From positions 560,945 through 624,944 of the forward strand of contig MU394054.1 of NCBI GenBank assembly GCA_022578605.1: 64,000 bases of DNA, given 5' to 3'. Position numbers and translations under genes: made by a program. The notes beneath the pieces are model-generated. The model did no database searches. It saw nothing but the letters and a program-made list of their open reading frames with translations, and was not told where the DNA came from. Position 1 is the stretch's first letter, and each line of letters starts with the position of its first letter. Shown piece after piece: positions 14,531 through 26,830 of the stretch. Source of the DNA: Camillea tinctor (lineage: Eukaryota; Ascomycota; Sordariomycetes; Xylariales; Xylariaceae).

Positions 14531-15971
14531 ACTACTTACACTCAAGCTATACTTTAGCACGAATATAGTGTAGTCCCGCATTCCTTACGATCCGTTCCAT
14601 CCCTACAATAAAACGAAATAGTGAGATACGAAGAAGAGAAAGGGAAATAGAAGAGAGAGAGGAAAATAAAAATAAAAACTTCCGATAAACGCCGGGACCC
14701 AATATGTGTCTGCGCCGCGTGCCGGGAAACCCTTTTGTAAGGTCGTCGCGTCTTAGCACAAATGACAGTTCACACTATGCACGTCTTAGTGTGGGTTTGG
14801 CTAAAACTTGGGTATGTTAAAGATATTTAAACCAATCTATCCCTCCCTATCCACTTCTACATCCACAATCCAGCCTAATGGTTAAGCTGCGGCCGAAGCT
14901 CACGACCCTCTCCCACCTCCCACCTCACCTCCCACTAGTCCCAAACCCAATATCATTGCCATCGTCACCAAGGAGGTCCCCTGGTTCCTGCTACCACGTG
15001 GAATGTTCGATGAATACTTTGTTCTGTCTTCCAAGCGAACGGGAGTTTCTTTCGTTCTTTTCGGGATAGCCCTTGGATCAAGATGAGCTAGCTCTGTGAT
15101 ATAATTTCCACACATAGTTCTATCTCTCTCCCTCTTTCAATTCAGCCGGCCGCCGGCCGTCTTAGGAGCAGCCCTTAATACGGAAGAATATTAAATTGGA
15201 CGTGGGGGGGAAGGATTGGGGCCAGGCTCAAACCACCGCTGGGCGTGCATGAATGCGCCGATGGGTAGTCCACTTGTCGCAATTGGCCGAGGAGCGGCGA
15301 CGGCGGTGATGGGTTTCAATAGCATTCTTCCCCCTAGTCGTTATACTCCTCATTCGCCCGCGATACATGTGTGCATACCCACTAACATACAACTGAGACT
15401 TCTCGATCGGGAATTTATGATTCCCCAAATTGCTAGCGAACTTAAGCTAACAATGCTGATCTCTCGAGCTAGCCGGGCTCGCGCGCACCTAACGTATGAG
15501 CGTTGTTGCACAGGCCCCCTCGAGGACGTGAGTTATGAGTGTCTAGTATTCCAAGATCCCAATGGCAAAGGGATAAGATACTTTTTTTGGTGTTTTCTGG
15601 CTGTCCCTAGTCCGCTGACCGAGCTCTCACCTACCTACTCAACTACTTATCCCTCGCTTCCCTTACATCAAAGAAGAATGATGAGAGGATATGATTGAAC
15701 AATAGACAGCTAGTCAATGCTTCCGGTTAATATACACTTCAACATCAAGGTCATACAGCATACCCGCCAGCGTACAGCAGGTATCTAGTAAGGGGGAGGG
15801 GAGGGGGCAGAGCTATCACATCTCGAAACAATCGTCCCAAATTTTTGCCCGTCATGATGATAATGTGTGTGTGTATGTGTGCCGTCACACCGCATCAAAG
15901 AAACTTACTACTAGATCCTACATTACTTGCCGAAAAAAAAAAAATACCTGCACGCGCATACATATATGTAG

Positions 15972-15991
15972 GTATGTATGTATGTATGTAT
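15972..15991. repeat. GTAT tetranucleotide repeat
   Basis: Five GTAT-type units in a gene-poor stretch. Confidence 0.85.
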
Positions 15992-18900
15992 AGGTCATAT
16001 TCCTGCAGCTAGTTAGCTAAAAAGTAGAGCCCCCCTCCCCCTTTTTTGTCCTAACTAGCGACGAACCTTTCTCACGGAGAAAAAAAAAATCTAAGCTGGG
16101 TCATACGGACAATTGGATGTCTCGGAAGCTATAGTAAATAGCAAGTGTGATATATAGGTAATCTGTCACCATCGACATATCTAACTTATACAATATTATC
16201 TTCAGCTATATATACTTATGTGTGTCAAACCAGGCTATAGACGTGACTACCCCTCCCCTCTTCTCCTCCCCTCCCAGAGCCCTACAGACTGCCAATCGCA
16301 AACGGCATTTTCTTCAGATGATTTCAGTCTCACCGAAAGACCATAAAAATGAATATTGCAGAGCTATGATTGGACTGAGCCAGCCCTCCATCCCCAAGAG
16401 GGAGTGGGCTCACTCTTGACAATCAATGATGGTTGATATCGCCTTGAAGGGGTCTCCATCCGAGCATACCGAGCCGTCACGGCCCGAGATTCCCACATCT
16501 TTGGCAAAGACATGTCCATGCATTGCAAACTTGGTTCCCAAAGCGAGTAAGGCAGAAAAAGACATAGGTAGGTAGGTAGGCAAATAACATGTGCTCTCAG
16601 CTCAGGCCCAATATTCACATGTATGCGCGCGTGAGAGCAAGAAACAAACAAAACACACACCCACGAACGATAATAACTGGCCGGCCTGGGCAGCGCAGTA
16701 TGACGTCGCAGGAACGCGCGAAAGGAGAAAAAAGAAAAAGAAAAAAGTGACACGAAAACACGCTTTTATTTTTACATGCGGGCTGCACGTCACTTGACCA
16801 ATGAGAATGAGCGAATAATAGTTCTCCCCCCTTTGCACGCACATACATATAGCGGTGGGATACATGGAGGGGGTCTGTAGTGCTCAGACGTCTACCTACC
16901 TACACATACATACACGTACATACGATACATATACTCCGAGTCAGATGACCCGTCCGGATGTAAAAAGGCGAGTCAAGAATGTAGGTTGTTCTCTATAGTG
17001 CAGTGGAGATTGATATGTAGCTGCTGAGGATTTCGTAATAATATACTCAATGAGTTATCAAGATTGCCCGTGTATAGAGGAAAGCCGCAAACATGGTATT
17101 GTATAGTTGGCCCCCTTGTGTAGTCCTTCGCTTCTTAGGCAGGATTAGAACTTCGGACTCTGGCTCCATGACCTCAGTCTAACCCAAGTAATTACTATCT
17201 TTTCCCGACATCCGCCCTTCCTTTTTCATACTCGGGGCCGTTTCTGTATATCTACGACCTATACATTCCTATAGCACTATCCAACCATAGTAGCGATATA
17301 TACTAATCCTAACACCAAACCCTCTCTAAAAGTATCAGCATATAGTGTGTACACATTGTGATCATTGCTTTCTCCTATCATAAAACAGGCTAGCTTTACT
17401 TCCATGTCTGTTTCAGGGACACAGTAGATGGATGGAGAATTATGATGAAAAAGATTATCCCTCGCAAGTAAGCCTGCCTTACAAAGTGAATACCGTGGAT
17501 CAGCTATTAACCTAGTCTCTCTGGAGAATAGGAATACTCTCTATATTTAATTATTTCCATTCTGAGTGTCTATGTGTGGCTGACCTTTCTGTTCTTCTAG
17601 GGGAAGAAAAAGGAGGCGACTACAAAACCGAGAGGAGTGTGGGAATTGGCCCCGAGGGAAGAAGGAGAATAGATTATAGAGCACAACTAATTATCCTATC
17701 ACGGTCTTCTCACTAGGCGACCCCCCCTCCAGAGTGTCTCTTAGTCTGGTATGCGCTCGATAGCAAACAACGACTGATCCGTCTAACCTAGCTCTCTGGG
17801 CTTTTATCGTATAGTTTACAAGGTGAGATCTTGACACATACCACATGTCTAGCTGGTTAGCTTACGTCTGGGTTATTAGACCGAGAAATTGTACCGGCTC
17901 ATGAATAGTAGCCGTTGGAAATGAAATGGGAGAGAGTACAAACACCTACTGACATAGAATAGTACCTAGAATTCTATGCTTCCGTAGTAATACCTTCGAA
18001 ACTGGTTTAATAGACTCGAGGTTCAGAAATACCCATATAGAGCGGGACTTCTAATTTATAAGAAAAGGGGGGCCGTTATACTAACACATATCCCTTATAC
18101 TTATTCCTCTGGTTATATATATATGGCCATAGCATGTCTTGATAACACTGAATCTCTATCAAGATATCGGGGTATCGCTCTATAAACGAAGAATAAGAAC
18201 CAGATGGAAATCAAGCCTGAAAACAGTTTCATTCTACTAAGAGCATTTATGGCAAAAGCGAACGCTAATTGCCCTTCGGCAATTAGCTCATATATACAGT
18301 ACGCGACAGCATTGGATTTAGATGCTATGCAGAATATAGCTCATCACCAGAAAAGGGGAAAGGGAGGGGGCACTGGCTAGGACGTCGACGAAACTGGCGT
18401 CTCCTATCCCGCGAACTAACTTAATTCATAGTCAAAAATAAGTCCGTATATAGCCTCTATAGCGTAGGTCTGAGGTTATGGCTCGATCGGAACTAGAGAA
18501 TGTGGAATTACTACAAGCACGAAAATACCTAGGGAGATATTCTGTCAGCACAGGGATTCTTATCGAACTAGGTTCAGTAACTGACCTTGATAATATCAAG
18601 AACATTGTCATTATGCTATAGTATTTCCGTTCATTCTTTGCGGGTAGAGCTGTGCTGCGTATATCAACCTATTGTGCCATCATTACCTACCTTGGTGATG
18701 GTGTCACGACAGAGGCACTGTTTGAAGAGTGAGACCTTACATAAACCCAATTTCGACTATCTAAGAGCTTATGATCCGGCAGGGAGCCTATATTTCCAAC
18801 CGAGTGTAATATATACTCATAGAATCATCCTACATAGGTAGTCTGGTTAGTGAAAGTGCTTGGAGAATGCTAGGGTTTATAGGGCTTCGTGTTTCCGAGT

Positions 18901-19455
18901 CACGAATAGACCGGCGCCGTATATCGTGAAGCAAGTGGAGGATGGCAGTAAAAATAATTCGAAACTTATCCTCGAAGATCTGCGGATTTAGATAATGGCA
19001 GCATAGAACATTCTAATAACACATACGCTGTTATCGTGTTTCGCACTGAATAGCCTGCTATAGCGATCTTGAGTATAGTGACGATTTTGCATATACTGCT
19101 ACTAACAGTCTCTTAGCGCAACGGCACGGAAAGCCGAGACAGGTCGGTCGTCCTTGTCATCTATATGCAGCCTCGTTGGAAGGATTGGTTGGTAGGTAGG
19201 TATGAATTGAAATCATCTTCATCTTGTGCTAACTATATACGAGATAGAATTATTCATATGTCATAGGGGAAAATTCTTTCCATTCTGTAATAGGTTGTTG
19301 ATAAGCACCGTAGGATGCTTACTTCAAGACATATCTAATAAAAAAGCTCCTTTATCGCGTTCAGAAGGCGTAGAAGTGGCGAAACTATATGTAAATCTTG
19401 AAAGCTTAATGAACTTGGACGAGCGTGCTCTACCAATCCCATCTTCAATACTTCT

Positions 19456-20522
19456 CCGAGGTTTAAAAATGAGCACAGGGCCATCATGGCTTGCTGTTAC
19501 GTTGTCAAACAACTGATACTCGCTTACCCTATGTCTGCCTCATTTATGACCGGGTCTTCCCTCACCTACACGGCCTATATCGCCTGGCGCTGACTCAAAG
19601 TCAAAATACCAGATAGTTTTTGCGATTGTCAGGCTATCCTCTAGATACAGCACTGTATGAATTGGCCGTCAGCAAGTATTTCCTTCGGTATTAGTACACA
19701 ATTTGCGAGATCTGACTAATATGCCGCGATTACAGAACATCATGGTCGGTTGTTGGGAGAAAGTATAATGTAGGTAAATAATTGGAATGCTACAACTTAC
19801 TGGGCTTTCCTGGACAACCGCGAGCCCCTAGCGCAAAGGGGGCGAATGCATCATGCACCAGCGTTCTCGCAGCTTGAGCTTCTTCGTTTTCTGGCGTATC
19901 CGGTTCCATCCACCGCTCTGGTTTGAAGTCAAAAGGGTCTGGAAAGTATTGATCATTATGCAAAAGCGAATATAAACTAACTGCGACCTCCGTTCCTCGC
20001 GGGATCACATAACCATCAACGATTATAGGTTCGTCTGACTGGTCTTCGTAGGATTGCGTTCGCCACAGGGGCGCCAGCGAGGCCGGTGCCAGGCGAATCG
20101 CCTCGTCAATGCATGCCCGGAGATATTTGCAGTTCGTTAGCTTCGGGCCAGATCGGATCTCACTTCCATCTTTGAAAGTTGTCCGTATCTCCTCGCCAAG
20201 TTTTTTGATAGCAGTGTAGATTCCGGCAGAGGTAGAAGAAGACGGCGCACATGGATGTCGGGGTAGTGGTGCCACCCGCAGTTAAGAAGAACATTGCCTC
20301 GGTCCAAAGTTCGCTGCTTGTCAAGCCTTCGGTCCCTTCGATGTCGTAATAGTCTGCGGCTAGCGAATATAAGTCATACTTGGCTTTCTTGTCTTGGGAT
20401 AGGTGACTCTGAATCATTGTCTCAAAGAACTGGATGAACTTCCGAGTTTCCTTCTTTCCCAACCATCTCACGATTGTCTCAAGCTTTGAGAACTCTGGTG
20501 GTACTTCTTGGCTAGGAGGGGG
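19456..20522 (-). pseudogene. cytochrome P450 fragment, broken
   Basis: This is the C-terminal half of a P450 monooxygenase. Read on the minus strand it shows the I-helix (TAGGTTT), the ExxR motif (EAIR), the PERW segment and the heme-binding motif FALGARGCPG with its cysteine. The last exon matches the usual P450 end (LEDSLTIAKTIWYFDF, then a segment ending VLIFKPR). An intron at 19653-19800 (GTAAGT donor, TACTAAT branch-like site, CAG acceptor) joins the heme exon to this end. It is disrupted in at least three ways. The I-helix and the following helix are in different frames near 20225. An in-frame TGA lies at 19540-19542. The first half of the protein is absent, with homology starting about where residue 230 would be and a TAG just upstream. 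It is unlikely to make a working enzyme. The substrate is unknown. Confidence 0.85.
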
Positions 20523-20948
20523 TATTATCGCAATAGGTACCTAGATACGTAAAAGGGGATTCTATAACTGAGACAAATTGATACTAGAAAGTAGTATATC
20601 GCAAGTTGTTAGTCACCTATCTAAGGTAGATCAATAAAAATGATGGACTTGGTACTTTACTAAGTTAGTCGTCTCTACGGACCGGGCCGGTACCGGTGCA
20701 TTTTGCCGGTGTCCAAGCCCGGGTCTCCTCGATCCAAGCCGGTTTCTCGAGTTATAACAGTTACACATCACATTTATATTTCTCAACCCGAACGACCTCA
20801 CTGCGAAATAGTCACTCGTCAATTCTTAGAGCACTCACATGTGACTGTTATTAGGTAGTAAATGCTAAAGCTCACATCGCATACCCGACAGATCCAATCT
20901 TACCACGGCACGCGCGCTCGTCACCACCTCCAGCGCCACACCACCGCA
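20523..20948. promoter_or_regulatory. spacer between P450 relic and TatD gene
   Basis: This holds the missing 5' side of the P450 relic, with no recognisable P450 sequence, and the promoter and leader of the TatD gene. An in-frame upstream ATG at 20862 may be a second start for that gene. I see no clear TATA box. Confidence 0.4.
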
Positions 20949-22125
20949 ATGGACCTCTCGGGGCTGCCCACCACCGCGCCCGCCCGCCCGGCCTCGCGGC
21001 TCCGCTACGCAGACGTAAGCTCCCCCCCTTTCCCCTTCTTTTCTTCACCTCACCCGCCCTTAGAAATCGCAAACTAAAACTATCCCAGGTCGCCGTAACC
21101 CCCACCGCCAAAGAATTCGCGGGCATCTACCGCGGCAAGCCCCAGCACCCGCCCGACTTCCCGCACGTGCTCGACCGCGCCCGCGCCGCCGGCGTCTCCA
21201 AGGTCCTGCTGACCGGCATGTCGCTCGCGGACGTGTCCCCCAACCTGGCCATCGCGCGCTCGCGCGCCCCCGGGTCGTGCTATGTCACTATCGGCGTGCA
21301 CCCGTACCACGCGGGGGAAGCGGCCGCGGGCGGGGCCGCGTACCTGGAGTGAGTAATTCCCCCTTTTAGGTTGGCCCGGGAGTCAAAACATCCTACCATA
21401 GTGAAGTTTGACTCCCTTCTCAAAAATTACCCAATATGGCAGTTATTGACTCCCGTCATTACAGTGCGCTGCGGGATGCGCTGCGGTCCAACGTACCCGG
21501 GGGCCTGGTGAGAGCGTTCGGCGAGCTGGGGCTGGACTACGAGCGCGCGGGCTTAGCGAGCAAGGAGGACCAGATGAGGGTTTTCCGCGCGCAGCTCGAT
21601 ATGCACGCTTCGGAGGGGGGGTGGGGGGACTTGCCGCTGTTTCTGCACTGTCGGGGGGCGTTTGGGGATTTCGTGGAGGTGATGGCGGAGTACGCCGGGG
21701 GGGAGGGGGGCAAGAAGCGCGGGCTCGTGCATAGTTTCGTCGGCACGCGCGCGCAGATGGAGCGGCTGCTCGAGCTGGGCCTCGATGTCGGCGTCAACGG
21801 GTTCAGCTTCCGCGACCGGGAGAGCTTGGATATGGTGGCGGCGGTGCCGCTGGACCGGCTGCAGCTCGAGACCGATGCGCCCTGGGGCGAGATCAAGGGC
21901 TCGTCCGAGATAGCCCGGCGCTACCTGGTGAACGCGCCGCCGCTGCCGCCGAGCAAGAAGAGGGATAGGTGGGACGCGGCGTGCATGGTGAAGGAGCGCA
22001 ACGAGAGCTGCGCTATCGAGAGGGTGGCGTACATCGTGGCCGGGCTGAAGGAGATCAGCGTGCAGGAGGTGGCGGAAGCTGCATGGAAGAATAGTGTGGA
22101 GATGTTTGGCCTCGGCGAGATGTAG
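20949..22125 (+). CDS. TatD-family metal-dependent DNase (three exons, 328 aa)
   Basis: A member of the TatD nuclease family (amidohydrolase-type TIM barrel), usually linked to DNA end processing during repair or apoptosis. Exons are 20949-21014, 21089-21348 and 21465-22125, in phases 0 and 2; the splice joins RYAD to VAVTPTAKEF and restores YLDALRDAL. Family landmarks visible are GIYRGKPQH near the N-terminus, GVHPYHA, FGELGLDY, LFLHCR, HSFVGT and LETDAPW, which carry the usual His/Asp/Glu metal ligands. Length is normal for eukaryotic TatD proteins. The ATG at 20949 is the conservative start. An in-frame ATG at 20862 would add 29 residues rich in Arg, His, Ser and Thr with no acidic residue, which could be a mitochondrial presequence. 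The gene is much more G+C-rich than its surroundings. Confidence 0.9.
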
Positions 22126-23042
22126 CCATCATCCCCTTCTTTTCCCCCATGGGGAAATACGAAACGCCAAGAGGACATGTGCCCATTATTCTGGATACTT
22201 GCGACGGACACGTTCTTACTGGTTTGCGAAACGTAATGGCGTATCCTTTAGAAGGGGTAGCGCCGAGGCTTTTTGCCGTAGAGATGCACCAGCGAGTGTA
22301 CTACGAGTGGGTGTATCGAGCCATCTGATACATAATCTCCGCTAACTACCTGACCTAGATCCACTTCTCCTTCTCCATCCTCAAAAATCCCTCGAAAGCT
22401 CAGATGCCCATGCTTTGTTGACGATGGCCTTGGCCAATACCATAACTGTGTGGTGTCAAGTTAACTAACTAGTGGCCAAGTCTTGTTGTTTTAGAGACAA
22501 GATCCTAGGAAAGGGGGTTATTGTTCTTGATAGGGTTCAAGCTTTTTGCTCATATTCTAGTCATGCTGAGCGATATACAACCAAGCTCAGATTCGGTGTC
22601 TTCCTAGGTAATAAATATAGTTACCATCGGATCATCCGGGTGAGAAGCTGATCTAGACAGGCAGGTAGTATCATTATCCTGGATATTACCCATTTTCATG
22701 ATTCAAACATTAACGCCTCACTTGAGATGCTGTATCGCTGAAGCCGGGGTATATACCTTCGATAGGGCGTTTTCCTTTCTTAATATATAAAATACTCATA
22801 TACCTAAGTAGATCAACCCATACGACTTTCGGATATGTCCGACGACGTTATCTAGCAAAGATGGATAACTGATATCGAAATGTTCCTCATATCTGTTCCA
22901 AGATGCTTCCTGTTCCGACCACTTGGACCAGCTCGATGTATATGATGAATACGGGGGACAGGGACCACCCATGTTGCCATGCGTCCTGGGGATCATTCGA
23001 CTCCCTTGATGATATGACGTCACATCGGGAAGACATCCGTCT

Positions 23043-23079
23043 TTTGGGGGAAGCTTGCCGTCATTTGGGGAAGCCTGCC
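23043..23079 (+). promoter_or_regulatory. imperfect direct repeat upstream of permease
   Basis: Two copies of TTTGGGG(G)AAGC(T/C)TGCC are spaced 21 bp start to start, about two helical turns apart. They lie about 700 bp upstream of the permease start. They may be paired regulator sites; no known factor matches with confidence. Confidence 0.4.
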
Positions 23080-23109
23080 CGGTTTATAGGGAAAAGCTTA
23101 GCATCTCTC

Positions 23110-23154
23110 CCCCAGAGAAACCCGGATTGCGTTTGCGGGGAAGAGAATCTGGGG
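23110..23154. promoter_or_regulatory. cluster of three CreA-consensus hexamers
   Basis: CCCCAG (23110-23115, minus-strand CTGGGG), GCGGGG (23135-23140) and CTGGGG (23149-23154) each fit SYGGRG, the binding consensus of the carbon-repression factor CreA. Clusters often matter more than single hits. The hexamer is short, so this is a suggestion only. Confidence 0.35.
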
Positions 23155-23674
23155 GTGGACACCGGCTTTCTTCTAGAACCGCATTAGACGCCATGTTCAC
23201 GAGACAGTTTAATGAAATGGTATGATGTAGTCAACTGCTGCTGAATGAACAGTGTTGATGTAGTCGGGTGTTTCTGCGTGTAGAGAGTTGGGGCTGAGGA
23301 AACCGGAATACATACAACTAGAATCATCTTAGCTATCTATAGTAATTAGTGGGTTTCTGTTGTTCATACGATGAGAATCGCTGTGCCAGCCCCAAGTTGT
23401 TTATCTATCTTTGATCTGATGCACTCCCCTGAGACCTGTGATAACCGGCAACACTTCCCGTCTTCTGTGGCCCGCCCCTTATCTCGCGTGCATGATGCGC
23501 TTAGTAGTTATATCGGTAGATCCGTTCTGAAATACCTGGCAGCGCCGTCCCAATCTAGACCTGGGGTCTGCAGGGACGACGTAACGTTATGTAGAACCAG
23601 GGGTAGTTAGCTCGGTGTGGGCTTTAAGACCTCTCGGTAACAATGCTGTAGCTAACTCACGCGGATTGGGAAAG

Positions 23675-23682
23675 TATTTAAA
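23675..23682 (+). promoter_or_regulatory. TATA-like element of the permease gene
   Basis: TATTTAAA lies 79-86 bp upstream of the ATG, a reasonable position for a fungal core promoter. Confidence 0.4.
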
Positions 23683-23760
23683 CGAGAAGTTCGAGAGATT
23701 CTGACTTGCCTCGAATTCAACGTTTCCCGCTTTCAGGTCAAATACATTCGCTTGCCAAAC

Positions 23761-25428
23761 ATGAGTTCAGAAAAAGACGACGCCAAGATGGGGCAACTTG
23801 CTCCTGTCTCCTCGGAGCAAGCAGCACCTGGATATGTCGAAGACTACCCGGCTCATGCTCACGATGCTGTTTTTGGTGAAATAACAGAAGACGGACCCAA
23901 CTACAGAAATGTACGGACCATGCTTAGAACGCTTAACATGTGAAGATATCATGGACATACTAACATTCATTGCCCAGGTCGGTTGGCTCGGAACAGTCGC
24001 TCTTATGATGAAGACACAGATTGGCCTCGGCGTTCTTTCTATCCCGGCTGCCTTCGACACTCTCGGTATAGTTCCTGGTGTGATTGTTCTCTGTACTGTA
24101 GCCGCTATCACGACGTGGTCCGATTACACTGTCGGGGTCTTCAAACTTCGCCATCCAGCTGTTTATGGTATCGACGATGCCGGTGGAATGATGTTTGGTC
24201 CTATTGGACGCCACATATTGGGCTTTGCATTCTGTCTCTGTAAGCTTTGGCATCTGTATAGGTCGATTCCCTGTTACTCATAATGAGAATCAGACTGGAT
24301 CTTCGTTGCCGGCTCTGGTATGCTTGGTGCCTCGATCGGGCTCAATGCCGTGTCGACGCATGGTGCGTGTACTGCGATTTTCGTGGCCGTGGCCGCCATC
24401 ATAGGATTTGGGTTCTCAAGTATCCAAACCCTTGGCCGCCTCACTTGGCTTGCTTGGATTGGCCTCACTTGCATTTTGACTGCTAGTAAGTTCTACCATG
24501 GCTCTTACACGTCGAGATCTTTTTAACATGTGGATTCTCCTTATTGTAGTTATGACTGTCACGATTGCGGTCGGTGTCCAAGACCGTCCAACTTCAGCAC
24601 CACAAGATGGTGTTTGGGTTTCCGACTTCAAGATTATCAATAGCCCATCGTTCACCGAGGGGATAACGGCGGTCTCTTCGATTGTGTTTGCCTACGCAGG
24701 CACGCCGGCGTTCTTCTCGATTGTCTCGGAAATGCGCGATCCTAGACACTATACCCGGTCGTTGATGGTCTGCCAGGCTGGCGTGACAGCCACCTACATC
24801 TCCATTGGCAGCGTAGTTTACTACTACTGCGGATCATATGTAGCTTCGCCCGCCCTTGGATCGGCCGGTCCATTGATCAAGAAGATCGCGTACGGCTTTG
24901 CCCTGCCAGGATTACTGGTTACCACTATGCTTGTCATTCACGTAAGTTCAGTCCTGGTTCGAACCAACCGAGTCATTCGCTTTCTTCCCTAACCACAGCC
25001 TTTAGTTGCCTGCAAAATATATCTTCATTCACCTTCTACGAGGGTCCCGACATCTCACGGCCAATACTTTTACTCACTGGGCTACATGGCTGGGATGCAC
25101 GGGTGGCATCACAATCATGGCATACTGCATAGCTAGCGGCATTCCTGTTTTTGGCGGCCTGGTCTCACTCATCGGTGCACTTCTCGGCACACTTATGTCA
25201 TTCCAGCCGATGGGTTGCATGTGGCTGTATGATCATTGGAACAGGGATGCTGACAAGCGAACGCGCAGTTGGTATTTTATGGTATGCTTCAGTGTTTTCG
25301 TGGTGGTATCCGGGACTTTCCTCATGATTGCCGGTACATATGGATCGGTTGTTAGCATTATGGAGTCGTATCGAGAGTCCGGGGGCTCGGCAGCGTGGTC
25401 GTGCGCCGACAATTCGAACTCGGTGTAG
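23761..25428 (+). CDS. amino acid/auxin permease family transporter (five exons, 472 aa)
   Basis: This is a plasma-membrane-type amino-acid transporter of the AAAP family, of the kind called N amino acid transport system (Mtr-like) in Neurospora. Exons are 23761-23910, 23978-24239, 24294-24485, 24550-24941 and 25006-25428; every junction keeps frame. A hydrophilic N-terminus of about 50 residues is followed by GWLGTVALMMKTQIGLGVLS, the characteristic first helix with its conserved glycines, and then about ten more hydrophobic segments, ending in a short hydrophilic tail. I see no stop or frameshift, so the gene looks functional. The family transports neutral or aromatic amino acids; substrate cannot be read from sequence. 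The next two genes encode hydroxyproline/proline-type enzymes, so proline or hydroxyproline uptake is a reasonable guess. Confidence 0.88.
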
Positions 25429-26830
25429 ACATCGTGAAGTTGTTGATTTTGTATAGATATGGGTAGCAAGGGATATACTAGAGTTATGAATCCATTTTAC
25501 GATCAGGATTCAGTGTAAAGAAGAAGAAAAAAAGACGACACTTATTGAATTAGATGAGGAAAATCCTAGGAACTGTATATAAGAATTTCTTTGTAACGTT
25601 AGAACAACTATGAAGAGGAGTTCTCAAGCTTTTAAGCGTGTATATGTATGTGTATGAGATGAGTATTTGAAGAAAGATAACTTAGAGGTACCGTCTGACT
25701 GGAACCTTTCCATAGGTACGTTAGGTACGTACATGCCTATTGACATGTAGGTTATATAGTTGAATATCATAGGCAAGGTTATATGTTGGTAATCTGTGAT
25801 ACCTTGAGTGTGATGGATGTATTGATGATGTAAAAGGGGTAGAGAAAGACTATTGCATCTACAATCAGTTTATGGTACTGAATACAGGGATGATACCTCG
25901 GGTTATCAGCTATATAGAGCCTGCATGTGACGGCTAGCCTCTTAACCTTTAGGTATAATAAACCCTGGACTTCCCCGTGGCACGCAGCAATTGTGCATTT
26001 AAATAGGCACATAGCTTTACGGAAGGGCAACTAGTATATATGTAGGTAGGCCAAGCATATAATATAAAAGTGCAATTCCATAGCGACACTCGGCGACAAA
26101 ATGCATTTTGCAATCATGGCATAGGAGACTTGTTACTACGCCCGTTTGGGAGGCCTTTCTTTTTTTTATTGTCCCTTTGCGCTTCAGCTTGCCCTTTTGT
26201 GTCCTTTCGATTGATTACCGTGTAATAAAAATTATGGTTCTATTATTATATAACGATAGAAGCTAGTATCTAGTAGTGAAGTGCTATTCTGCTATTGCTA
26301 ACCTAGCACCCCAACTGAAAGCCTAAAACCCTGGAGACCTACATAAAGACCGACGTAGAAACCTGAAAACCCAACCTCAAGTCCCTCTCAACCCTCTTTC
26401 CCTGCTGGGCTCCGCGACTCAACAACGTGAAATGATAAGTAAACTAGCAGGAAAGCTGATTAACATAAATACCACTCTAGTTATTAAAGTGAACTGGGCA
26501 TTGCGTTCAACGGACGTCGGCTGGGAGGCATGTATTGAGTAGTTCAGACTAACCGACCAATCACAGAGGCGCTCGTAATATTGCTAGTACATACTACCTA
26601 CTATACCTTCTCCAAGGTGCCCGTAGTTGCTAATAGATACAAACCTATGCCATCCAGCAAGCATATTGATCTGGCTTACCAAGTCACTACCTCAGCTAGG
26701 TAGATAGGAGGTAGGTGGAACATCGAACCAACTTAAATGTATATCACCAGGTATCTATTCCAACGATAATTAGACGCACATGACCATAGGACTCAGCAAC
26801 CCGTATTAGAGATTATATATTATAGTGTAT
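25429..26830. other. intergenic between convergent permease and racemase-family genes
   Basis: No supported gene. The 3' ends of both flanking genes face this stretch. It is A+T-rich with many TACCTA/TAGGTA words and contains a T-run near 26158. The frame at 25779-26030 has no protein-like character. Confidence 0.5.

Larger units (their letters stand above)
9301..19455. other. 10-kb gene-poor interval upstream of the kinase gene
   Basis: No supported gene. The first 1-2 kb is probably the promoter and long 5' leader of the kinase: it has CT/AG tracts, a GTT/ATT repeat at about 9395-9432 and long A-runs. Further on there is a 24-base T-run (11342-11365), an ACTAT repeat, GTAT and AGGT repeats near 16.0 and 16.6 kb, and many CCTAGGT-type motifs. 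From about 17 to 19.3 kb the DNA is A+T-rich with many TA steps and no usable frame, which would fit old RIP-mutated sequence (inference). The shadow frames at 15216-15698 and 16364-16865 have no recognisable protein character. Confidence 0.55.
22126..23760. other. intergenic, promoter of the amino-acid permease
   Basis: No supported gene. The right part is the upstream region of the permease. It has an imperfect direct repeat at 23043-23079, three SYGGRG (CreA-type) hexamers at 23110-23154 and a TATTTAAA element about 85 bp before the start codon. Confidence 0.5.

Noticed and set aside
17101..17220. tRNA-like B-box text (GTTCTAATCC on the minus strand)
   Set aside because: The bases around it cannot form a T-arm stem and no matching A-box or acceptor stem is present.
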